In this document: piece by piece, positions 1 through 6,028 of the stretch
Numbering within the stretch: position 1 is the first letter of the stretch
Layout of the letters: every line of letters begins with the position of its first letter
NCBI GenBank assembly: GCA_025450975.1
Contig: JANWLI010000149.1
Location: 1 to 16,799, forward strand
Source: Candidatus Kapaibacterium sp.
GTDB lineage: Bacteria; Bacteroidota; Ignavibacteria; Palsa-1295
DNA: 16,799 nt
Reading direction: 5' to 3'
Program-made: the position numbers and the translations under genes
Notes under the pieces: generated by a model
Database searches by the model: none
The model's input: the letters and a program-made list of their open reading frames with translations, nothing else
What the model was told of the DNA's origin: nothing

Positions 1-964
1 CATCGTACTTAGGTATGCTAAAGTCTTGTACAAAACGGTCACGTCGAGCGCGCTGTAATTCCGGAAGTTCTTTGCGAACTTCATCGAGAAACTGTGTCGT
101 GATCGTCACCGGCAGCAGATCCGGCTCCGGGAAGTAGCGATAATCATGCGCCTCTTCTTTTGTACGCATTGGGCGCGTGATGCCTTTGTTGGCATCGAAG
201 AGCATTGTTTGGTGGCTAACACTTTCGCCTGCTTCGATCACTTCAATTTGGCGGATGATCTCAGCCTCAATAGCACGCTGGACATTGCGGAAGCTGTTCA
301 GATTTTTCACTTCCGTCTTCTGCCCAAACTTCTCAGCGCCACGCAGACGGACGGAGACGTTCGCATCGCAGCGAAGCGAGCCTTCCTCCATGTTGCCATC
401 GCAGATGCCGAGGTAGGTCACTATAGCCTTGATCGCGGTCAGATATGCATAAGCTTCTTCGCTTGTGCGCATATCAGGCTCGCTGACGATCTCGATCAGC
501 GGTACGCCTGCGCGATTAAGGTCGACGAGCGTCTCGGCGCCAAAATCGTGAATGGACTTGCCCGAGTCCTCTTCCATGTGGATGCGGGTAATGCCGATCT
601 TCTTGTAAGAGCCATCGGGAAGTTCTGCCTCTACCCAGCCGCCGTGGCAGATCGGTGTCTCGTACTGGGAGATCTGGTAGCCTTTCGGAAGATCGGGATA
701 GAAGTAGTTCTTACGGGCAAAGATCGAACGTTCGCGAACCTGGCAATGCGTTGCGAGCCCCATGCGTACGATGAAGCGTACGAGGTTCTCGTTGAGCATG
801 GGCAGCGTGCCGGGATGGGCCAGACAGATCGGGCACGTGTTGGAATTCGGCTGTGCGCCGAAGGCAGTCGTGCACGTGCAGAATGCCTTCGACTTCGTCA
901 GCATCTGCGCATGGACTTCCAGCCCGATCACGGGTTCGTATTTAGCAAGTAGCTCGGGATTCAT
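1..964 (-). CDS. gatB: GatB, Asp-tRNA(Asn)/Glu-tRNA(Gln) amidotransferase subunit B (partial, C-terminus outside window)
   Basis: Subunit B of the cytoplasmic GatCAB amidotransferase, which converts mischarged Glu-tRNA(Gln) (and Asp-tRNA(Asn)) to the correct amide form. GatB carries the kinase site and binds the tRNA. The reverse strand from the ATG at 964 reads MNPELLAKYEPVIGLEVHAQ and stays open to the edge, giving 321 whole codons of a usual 470 to 490. Visible family blocks are GLEVHAQ (14-20), PNSNTCPICL (39-48), KNYFYPDLPKGYQISQYE (about 75-95), DLNRAGVPLIEIVSEPD and EGSLRCDANVS. Four cysteines (C29, C31, C44, C47) form a CxC/CPxC pair like the zinc site of some GatB proteins. The missing part should be the rest of the cradle domain and the C-terminal YqeY-like tail. 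The gene is truncated only by the window edge. No Shine-Dalgarno is visible before the ATG. It lies 158 bases downstream of the Rieske gene, past a repeat-filled gap. Confidence 0.97.
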   Translation of the reverse strand, partial: MNPELLAKYEPVIGLEVHAQMLTKSKAFCTCTTAFGAQPNSNTCPICLAHPGTLPMLNENLVRFIVRMGLATHCQVRERSIFARKNYFYPDLPKGYQISQYETPICHGGWVEAELPDGSYKKIGITRIHMEEDSGKSIHDFGAETLVDLNRAGVPLIEIVSEPDMRTSEEAYAYLTAIKAIVTYLGICDGNMEEGSLRCDANVSVRLRGAEKFGQKTEVKNLNSFRNVQRAIEAEIIRQIEVIEAGESVSHQTMLFDANKGITRPMRTKEEAHDYRYFPEPDLLPVTITTQFLDEVRKELPELQRARRDRFVQDFSIPKYD

Positions 965-1015
965 TGAGGGCTGATAACACGTAAATGGGCTGAAATGTCC
1001 GCTTGCCGGGGGATT

Positions 1016-1043
1016 AACCGCAGAGGCGCAGAGAGACGCACAG
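1016..1043 (+). repeat. CGCAGAG-type spaced repeat, plus orientation
   Basis: Three CGCAGAG-like units start at 1019, 1027 and 1037 (spacing 8 and 10; the third is CGCACAG). The first 14 bases (1016-1029, AACCGCAGAGGCGC) are an exact reverse complement of 1128-1141 on the other side of the same gap. It lies about 50 bases upstream of the gatB start. Confidence 0.8.
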
Positions 1044-1100
1044 GTAAATGCACCCAGAGTGTATATTAAACTTTAGGAATAGTAGATTTCGCAGCACAAA

Positions 1101-1141
1101 TTCTCTGCGGCTTACTCTGCGCTCACCGCGCCTCTGCGGTT
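1101..1141 (-). repeat. CGCAGAG-type spaced repeat, minus orientation, running into the Rieske gene
   Basis: Read on the minus strand this begins AACCGCAGAGGCGC and continues with further CGCAGAG units plus one degenerate unit (CGCGGTG). It belongs to the same family as 1016-1043, in opposite orientation. The part from 1123 to 1141 is coding: it supplies the last residues (about TAEAR) and the TGA stop of the Rieske protein. The 14-base arms at 1016-1029 and 1128-1141 could pair in RNA across a 98-base loop. No T-run follows, so it does not look like an intrinsic terminator. Confidence 0.8.
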
Positions 1142-2208
1142 GATCTAAGTGACCCCTTCAACAAACTCTGGAAGTGATGCACTGCTATCTCTCTCTCCAC
1201 GGAGAACCTGCCCGTATGATAGGACCGTGACCGCAGGCCGCGCTGTACGAGTTCGCAGATCTCGATGTCTTCTTGCTGGACTTCGTCGCTGAAGCGGAGG
1301 TCTTCCCTCACAAGTTCTTCGGTCACGCCTTCGGCATAGTAATAGTCGAAAATGATTCGTGTGGTGTTCGCATCGATCGGCAGCACCAAATTCGTCTGCA
1401 ATCTTCCCGGCAGGATATTCAGCATCAGGTTCGGATAGATGAAGAAGTAGAACGCCGATCCTCCGTCAGCAGAATAGATGTTCTCACCCGGCTTCAACGG
1501 ACTATGCTGATGTGAATACCATTTGGCGATCTCCGTCTTGTACGACCGGAAATCATACATCTTGAACAGCTCCGGATGCACGAGCGGCACATGGTAGCCT
1601 TCGAGATAATTGTCGACATAGACCTTCCAGTTGCTCTTGACAAGATAATCATGGCGCAGAACAAACTGCAGTTTCGATAGCTCGATCGGCGCGATCATCT
1701 CGCTGATACCTTCCGTCATCGCATTGAGAGAGAGTGCATCGTTAGCGAGATTGATAAACACATGCCCCTGCCACTCTGCAACACGAATCGGGTGAAGGCC
1801 AAAGTCGGATTTATCGAACAGTTCGACGCGGTCGAAATCCGGGACGCCGCGAAGTGAGCCGTCGAGAGCATACGTCCAGCCATGGTATTTGCATTGGAGG
1901 ACGGAGGCACAACCGTCTTCAATAGCAAGCGGTCCTCCGCGATGACGGCAGACATTATAGAAAGCACGAAGAACCATGTCTTTACCACGCACCACAACAA
2001 TCGGCTCATCACCTATCTGAGCAATAATATGCTCACCTGCTTCCCTGACCTGCTCCAAGCGGCCGACGAGCTGCCAGGTCTTTGTGAAGACGTGCTCCTT
2101 CTCAAGGTCGAGCATTTCCGGAGCTAAGTACCAGCTTGCCGGAATCGTATCGGCGCGCTCGAGGGGTGCGACGAGCAGATCGGATGGGTCAAGAATAAAT
2201 GCCTTCAT
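1123..2208 (-). CDS. Rieske non-heme iron oxygenase, alpha (catalytic) subunit
   Basis: Mononuclear-iron oxygenase of the ring-hydroxylating/choline monooxygenase superfamily; the substrate is unknown. Numbering here counts from the TTG at 2211, one codon before the ATG at 2208 chosen as start (361 aa). The Rieske [2Fe-2S] ligands are C88-x-H90 and C107-x2-H110. The catalytic iron motif is NWKVYVDNYLEGYHVPLVH, with H207, H212 and probably D315 as ligands. The residue that usually bridges the Rieske and iron centres as Asp is Glu here (E204), as in carnitine oxygenase CntA. Length fits a single-component-type alpha subunit. No reductase, ferredoxin or beta subunit is encoded nearby, so electrons must come from elsewhere. 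The C-terminus lies in a repeat. No Shine-Dalgarno is visible. It is transcribed divergently from the exported protein at 2366. Family call is firm; substrate is open. Confidence 0.93.
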   Translation of the reverse strand: MKAFILDPSDLLVAPLERADTIPASWYLAPEMLDLEKEHVFTKTWQLVGRLEQVREAGEHIIAQIGDEPIVVVRGKDMVLRAFYNVCRHRGGPLAIEDGCASVLQCKYHGWTYALDGSLRGVPDFDRVELFDKSDFGLHPIRVAEWQGHVFINLANDALSLNAMTEGISEMIAPIELSKLQFVLRHDYLVKSNWKVYVDNYLEGYHVPLVHPELFKMYDFRSYKTEIAKWYSHQHSPLKPGENIYSADGGSAFYFFIYPNLMLNILPGRLQTNLVLPIDANTTRIIFDYYYAEGVTEELVREDLRFSDEVQQEDIEICELVQRGLRSRSYHTGRFSVEREIAVHHFQSLLKGSLRSTAEAR

Positions 2209-2218
2209 CAATTTTTAA

Positions 2219-2257
2219 CGCAAAGGGGCGCAAAGTTCTTCGCAAAGGTACGCGAAG
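2219..2257 (+). repeat. CGCAAAG-type spaced repeat in the divergent gap
   Basis: Four units start at 2219, 2229, 2241 and 2251: CGCAAAG three times, then CGCGAAG, with spacing 10, 12, 10. The array begins about 10 bases upstream of the Rieske start. It resembles the CGCAGAG units at 1016-1141 with A for G. On the minus strand it contains TACCTTTG (2243-2250), which matches the Bacteroidota -7 promoter consensus TAnnTTTG. A TTTG lies upstream at 2279-2282, but the 28-base spacing is longer than normal, so promoter function is uncertain. Confidence 0.75.
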
Positions 2258-2262
2258 TGATA

Positions 2263-2278
2263 ATGAATAACTATTCAT
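2263..2278. promoter_or_regulatory. 16-base palindrome in the divergent Rieske / ARPP-1-like promoter region (candidate operator)
   Basis: ATGAATA-AC-TATTCAT is a perfect inverted repeat with 7-base arms and a 2-base centre. It sits between the divergent starts at 2208 and 2366, where a dimeric repressor or activator could control both genes. A weak -10/-7-like TACATTTT lies at 2291-2298 toward the plus-strand gene. No regulator gene lies in the window. The palindrome is seen directly; operator function is inferred. Confidence 0.4.
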
Positions 2279-2365
2279 CAAAGTTCGTGATACATTTTAC
2301 TATTGGCTCCCGTAGCGAAGAATGTTCACCTTGCAAGCGCATTCACTCTTAGTTCACTTACGACA

Positions 2366-3508
2366 ATGAAAACCTCACTAGTTCGACAGTTCATGATGCG
2401 CGCATCGGCTGTGATCGTCGGATGCTGCGCCTTACTGGCTCTTGTCACCCAGAGCGTTATCGCTCAACCGGACAACGTCACCCAAGCGGACGAATTCGCA
2501 TACTCCGCTCCGTTTTCCCATAAAAACCTGACCATCTTCCTCATCTCTGCAAAAGACCGCGTCGCCACAAGCTACTCCTCGCTTAAAGAAGCAATGGCAA
2601 GCGAAAAGATCACGGTCTATGAGACAGGTACGGTTGGCGAACTTTCCGTTAAGAACGGCTCGAAGAAACCGATCTTTATTCAATCCGGCGATATCGTCAA
2701 AGGCGGCAAGCAGGACCGAACGCTCGCTTATGACTTCATCATCCCTGCAAACTCCGATAAACTGCCGATCAAGTCGTTCTGCGTCGAATCGGGACGCTGG
2801 ACAAATCGGGGTAGAGAAACGGTCTCCCAGTTTAGCACTTCGGAGGACGGCCTCGTGTCACGAGAACTTCGCATGGCGGCAAAGCATAAAGCTGTGCAGT
2901 CGGAAGTGTGGAGCAAGGTTGCCAAGATACAGGAAAAACTTTCGATGAATACGAACACGGTTGTGATGGACGAAGCATCGCCATCAAGCCTTCAACTTTC
3001 AATTGAGAATGGTGCGGTGAAAAAAACATCCGACGACTATATTTCCCAACTTGATGGAATCATCAAGGGACGGAATGACGTCGTCGGATTTGCCTTTTTC
3101 ATTAACGGCGAGTTCAACACTGCCGATATCTATGCATCGAACGATCTCTTTGTGAAGATGTGGCCGAAGCTGATCAAAGCAGCAGCGATTGAAGCCGTTG
3201 CTGAACTTAGCGACAAGACCTACAGTGCTGCCGATATCGCATCATTCAAGGCAAAAGCATCAAAAGTGCTTGGCGAGAAGGCGAAGGAGCAGATCGTCAA
3301 TCCGCGCACGAAGATGATCACGAAAGAAGCGCAGGATATCGTCCTCTTCGAAACGAACGACGAAGCGCTCGGCTCATGGGTACATCGCAACTTCATGGCG
3401 AAGTATGCATCGGACGCTCAGCCGGAAGAACCCGAAGGCCGTAGATCGTATGAACAACAACATAACCAAATTCAGGAATTGAGTCCTCGAATCAATAGAA
3501 TCCGATAA
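2366..3508 (+). CDS. Exported protein with an ARPP-1/DUF6569-like domain, function unknown
   Basis: 380 aa. Residues 1-33 look like a Sec signal peptide (basic start, hydrophobic core 14-32, probable cleavage after VIA at 33), so the mature protein should be periplasmic or outside. The ATG at 2366 is preferred over an in-frame TTG at 2303, which would add 21 residues in front of the signal. Residues about 50-150 carry the pattern I associate with the ARPP-1/DUF6569 group: PIFIQSGDIVKGGKQDR (102-118), then the FIIPA and C139-V-E-S-G-R-W145 blocks. I recognise the motif but cannot say which of the two related Pfam entries would score best. The second half (about 160-340) is mixed alpha/beta without a motif I know. 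The C-terminus is charged and Gln-rich. It is the only plus-strand gene, divergent from the Rieske gene, and ends at a good terminator. Biochemical role is unknown. Confidence 0.85.
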   Translation: MKTSLVRQFMMRASAVIVGCCALLALVTQSVIAQPDNVTQADEFAYSAPFSHKNLTIFLISAKDRVATSYSSLKEAMASEKITVYETGTVGELSVKNGSKKPIFIQSGDIVKGGKQDRTLAYDFIIPANSDKLPIKSFCVESGRWTNRGRETVSQFSTSEDGLVSRELRMAAKHKAVQSEVWSKVAKIQEKLSMNTNTVVMDEASPSSLQLSIENGAVKKTSDDYISQLDGIIKGRNDVVGFAFFINGEFNTADIYASNDLFVKMWPKLIKAAAIEAVAELSDKTYSAADIASFKAKASKVLGEKAKEQIVNPRTKMITKEAQDIVLFETNDEALGSWVHRNFMAKYASDAQPEEPEGRRSYEQQHNQIQELSPRINRIR

Positions 3509-3529
3509 CAGAGACAACAACACTACGCG

Positions 3530-3562
3530 GGGACATGCTTCGGTATGTCCCTGTTTTATTTT
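3530..3562 (+). terminator. Rho-independent terminator with UUCG tetraloop
   Basis: Nine-pair stem GGGACATGC (3530-3538) and GTATGTCCC (3543-3551), including one G-T wobble, closed by a C(TTCG)G loop. It is followed by TGTTTTATTTT. It lies 22 bases after the stop of the plus-strand gene. The T-run overlaps the stop codon of the convergent PAP2 gene (3556-3558). On the minus strand no T-run follows the stem, so it should act mainly for the plus-strand gene. Confidence 0.9.
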
Positions 3563-4272
3563 GTAGCAACCCTACGCTCTCGGAAAAGTCGGTAAAAGAT
3601 CAATGTGCGTTCGATCAGGATGGCCGTGACCACGATCCAGAAGCCGCCGATAAAGCCGGCGACGACATCGCTGAAATAGTGCACGCCGAGATAGATGCGA
3701 GATAACCCAACGAGAAATATGAGGAGGATAGATAGGAACGCAAGCATAAAGCCCAGTTCGCTCTTATGTGTAGAATGATAGATAAGTCGCGCAATCAACG
3801 TATAGAAAACGAAGGCACTCATCGAATGACCCGATGGGAAGCTATATGATTCAAGATCGGCTAACGGATCGATCGCAGGCCGTGGGCGGGCGATCACTTC
3901 CTTGAGTACTACATTGATAATGAGCGTCATCACCAGCACCACAACGAAGACGATCGCTTCCCGCTTATGCTTCTTCCAGTTAAGAACGATGATGAGCAGC
4001 GTTGCAATAATGAGCAGGATGACATCGCCAAACGAGGTGATCACGGTCATGACCATCGTGAGCGTTGGGGTTCGAATGCTGTAGATAAACTGGGAGATCG
4101 CCGTATCGAAGTTGCCGTCCGATGCGAGAAATCGCTCGGTAATATCGAGAAAAAAGACGAAGGACACAATACTTAGGATTAAGCCGACGAGCACCTCAAT
4201 AGAAACTACCAGGAAGGCATTCTTTTCGCGCTCAGGCTTCGGGGAGTGTGAGGTCGTTTGTGCTTTGCTCAT
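3556..4272 (-). CDS. PAP2-family membrane phosphatase
   Basis: Integral-membrane phosphatase of the type 2 phosphatidic acid phosphatase superfamily, 238 aa. All three catalytic motifs are present: K124-x6-R131-P132, P146-S-G-H149 and S191-R192-x5-H198 with D202 downstream. H149 and H198 would be the phosphotransfer pair. Hydrophobic stretches at about 20-43, 82-98, 107-124, 150-166, 172-190 and 203-222 suggest six membrane helices with the active site on the outer face. Likely substrates are phosphatidate, phosphatidylglycerol phosphate or undecaprenyl diphosphate; the sequence does not decide. The ATG directly follows the TAA of the thioredoxin-like lipoprotein gene (TAAATG), and AAGGAG sits four bases before it. 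This is the one clear Shine-Dalgarno found in the window and suggests re-initiation at a tight junction. Confidence 0.95.
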   Translation of the reverse strand: MSKAQTTSHSPKPEREKNAFLVVSIEVLVGLILSIVSFVFFLDITERFLASDGNFDTAISQFIYSIRTPTLTMVMTVITSFGDVILLIIATLLIIVLNWKKHKREAIVFVVVLVMTLIINVVLKEVIARPRPAIDPLADLESYSFPSGHSMSAFVFYTLIARLIYHSTHKSELGFMLAFLSILLIFLVGLSRIYLGVHYFSDVVAGFIGGFWIVVTAILIERTLIFYRLFRERRVATK

Positions 4273-5391
4273 TTACTCCTTGCAATCCGTCGTAAAGGTA
4301 AAAGCATAAGCGCCAAAAAGCGGTGAGGATGACGTCAGCTTCAGCAGATGCCTGCCAAACGACGAATTATTTATGATGTTATACATCTTCGGCTCTTTGA
4401 CTACTAGATACGTACTGCCATTCTCCTCGACGATATCCGTCCCCCGATCGGCTTTGGCGACAGGCTTGCCATCATGCTCAACTTTCACGCGAAACTCACC
4501 GTCACCCTGCGGACGGATCACAAGGTTGGCTTCCTTCGCTTCGTAGTCGATTTGGATTCCTGCTTCTCCCTTGCCTGTCGCAGCAGCAAATTCATGCTCG
4601 ATCGACCACTCGCCAGTAAGGTAGATCGCATCCTTGAGCATCGGATCACCTACCATGAATTTCGTAGGCTTATGGAGTGGGTAAGACTCCTTATTCCCCA
4701 GTTTGTTACGCTCGAAGCCGAAATACAGCTCCGGCGTCGGGCGATAGCAGACTGCGCCTGGCTTGTCTGCATTACGGACGATGGGAGTCAGCTCCGGCAA
4801 TTCGACGGTGGAGTCGCGCTCATAGAGCAGCTTCTGAATAAATGCCTCGAACTCCTGATACTCGCCTTCGCCGAAATGGGAGGCGCGGAGTATTCCCTTC
4901 TCGTCAAAAATGTACTTCGCCGGCCAGTAGCGATTCACAAGCGAATTCCAGATCTCATTATTGTTATCGGCGATGATCGGGTACTTTAGGTCGAAGCGCT
5001 TAACTGCAGCTGCGAGGTTATCCGGATCTTTCTCGAAATCAAACTCAGGCGTGTGCACGCCGAGGATCACCAGGCCCTTATCTTTATACTTCTCATGCCA
5101 GGAGGTGATATACGGCAACGTTCGGATGCAGTTCACGCATGTATAGTCCCAGATGTCGATTAGCACGACCTTGCCTTTTAGGCTCTGTTCGATCTCAGCA
5201 GCCGTTGCATTATGATACTCATCCGGGCGGTAGTTGAACGGCAGTTTCGGCATGCGGATATGGTCGCCGCCCTGATCTTCGAGTGCGGCCGCAAGCTTCT
5301 GCTTTTCTTCGGTGAGTCCGTTCGTATTCATGGATTGATGCTTCCCACACGATGCGAGCACAAGTAACGACAAGAGAAAGAATGTATTCAT
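4273..5391 (-). CDS. Thioredoxin-like lipoprotein resembling the DipZ C-terminal region
   Basis: 372 aa. The N-terminus MNTFFLLSLLVLASC is a lipoprotein signal with lipobox LASC and lipidated C15, so it should be membrane-anchored outside the cytoplasm. Residues about 50-190 form a redoxin fold with the redox pair C85-V-N-C88 in WDYTCVNCIR and a cis-Pro loop near YWPAKY (155-160). Residues about 215-372 look like the carbohydrate-binding-module-like domain that follows the thioredoxin domain in mycobacterial DipZ: TPELYFGFER (219-228), LTGEWSIEHEF (258-268), RVKVEHDGKPV (301-311) and AYAFTF (361-366). DipZ itself has an additional CcdA-like membrane domain, absent here, so the protein needs an unidentified electron source. 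It probably acts as an envelope thiol-disulfide oxidoreductase. Two further cysteines (C215, C370) are present. Downstream PAP2 abuts it directly. Confidence 0.9.
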   Translation of the reverse strand: MNTFFLLSLLVLASCGKHQSMNTNGLTEEKQKLAAALEDQGGDHIRMPKLPFNYRPDEYHNATAAEIEQSLKGKVVLIDIWDYTCVNCIRTLPYITSWHEKYKDKGLVILGVHTPEFDFEKDPDNLAAAVKRFDLKYPIIADNNNEIWNSLVNRYWPAKYIFDEKGILRASHFGEGEYQEFEAFIQKLLYERDSTVELPELTPIVRNADKPGAVCYRPTPELYFGFERNKLGNKESYPLHKPTKFMVGDPMLKDAIYLTGEWSIEHEFAAATGKGEAGIQIDYEAKEANLVIRPQGDGEFRVKVEHDGKPVAKADRGTDIVEENGSTYLVVKEPKMYNIINNSSFGRHLLKLTSSSPLFGAYAFTFTTDCKE

Positions 5392-5414
5392 GTACTGTAG
5401 AAGTACGTAAACAA

Positions 5415-6026
5415 TTACGGAGCGGTTTCTTTCGAACTCGGTCTGCCCTTAGAAACAAACGGATTGCCCTTAATAAAGAATCGCCACGGTTTATCCACCG
5501 CGACTGTGATCCCCACCCGTGAAGTGACATCGACAGCTTCACTTTTCGTGAGCTTTCCCTGCTCGAGAAAGATCAAGTCCGATTCGATAAGGTCGACTCC
5601 ATTCTCCGAACGCGTTAGCGAGAAAGCCTGACAGAGCTTCCCCGGCCCAGAGAGCAGATCGGTATCACGCTTTGCCTTTTCACGGATTGCATACATCGCC
5701 TCCGTTCCTTTGATCGGCTCGAGCGCACGGATCAACACGGCCTCGCCAATGCCCTCATCGTTGGTGACGATATTGAAGCAATGATGCATGCCGTACGTGA
5801 AGTAGATATATCCAAGACCGGGCTGACCGAACATCACGCGAGTCCGCTCCGTCATCCCCCGCGAGGCATGACAGGCAGGGTCGTTCTGAAGATAAGCTTC
5901 GGTTTCGACGATACGACCGACAAGGGTTATCCCATTATGCTCGCGTACCAGATAACCGCCAAGCATCTCGCGGGCAGCGCTAATCGTCGGACGTTGAAAG
6001 AACCTGCGAGTATAACGATCTGGCAC
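5415..6026 (-). CDS. 3-methyladenine DNA glycosylase, AAG/MPG family
   Basis: 203 aa cytoplasmic base-excision enzyme that flips out and removes alkylated purines. It matches the human AAG family through VETEAY (40-45), TYGMHHCFN (77-85), VLIRALEP (97-104), SGPGKLCQA (126-134) and RVGITVA (170-176). By alignment with human AAG, E43 is the catalytic base (E125), Y45, H53 and Y75 stack on the flipped base, and N85 and R100 match N169 and R182. All are present, so it should be active. The start is GTG at 6026, two bases after the TAG of the YyaL-type gene, indicating co-transcription. The length matches bacterial members of about 190-210 aa. Confidence 0.95.
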   Translation of the reverse strand: MPDRYTRRFFQRPTISAAREMLGGYLVREHNGITLVGRIVETEAYLQNDPACHASRGMTERTRVMFGQPGLGYIYFTYGMHHCFNIVTNDEGIGEAVLIRALEPIKGTEAMYAIREKAKRDTDLLSGPGKLCQAFSLTRSENGVDLIESDLIFLEQGKLTKSEAVDVTSRVGITVAVDKPWRFFIKGNPFVSKGRPSSKETAP

Positions 6027-6028
6027 TT

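Noticed and set aside
146..952. 268-codon open frame on the plus strand
   Set aside because: It lies wholly antisense to gatB, whose minus-strand translation matches the family along its length. The antisense protein has no recognisable motif.
1123..2208. Naming the Rieske enzyme as carnitine oxygenase CntA
   Set aside because: Only the Glu bridge residue and general motifs agree. There is no CntB-type reductase gene and no way to confirm the substrate from sequence alone.
2303..2365. Longer start (TTG at 2303) for the exported protein
   Set aside because: It would place 21 extra residues ahead of a good signal peptide that begins at the ATG at 2366.
3530..3562. Bidirectional terminator also serving PAP2
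   Set aside because: The stem is symmetric, but on the minus strand the bases after it are CGCGTAGTG, with no T-run, so only the plus direction is supported.
5391..5414. Small hairpin GTACT-GTAGA-AGTAC between the DNA glycosylase and thioredoxin genes
   Set aside because: The stem is only five pairs without a T-run; likely chance.
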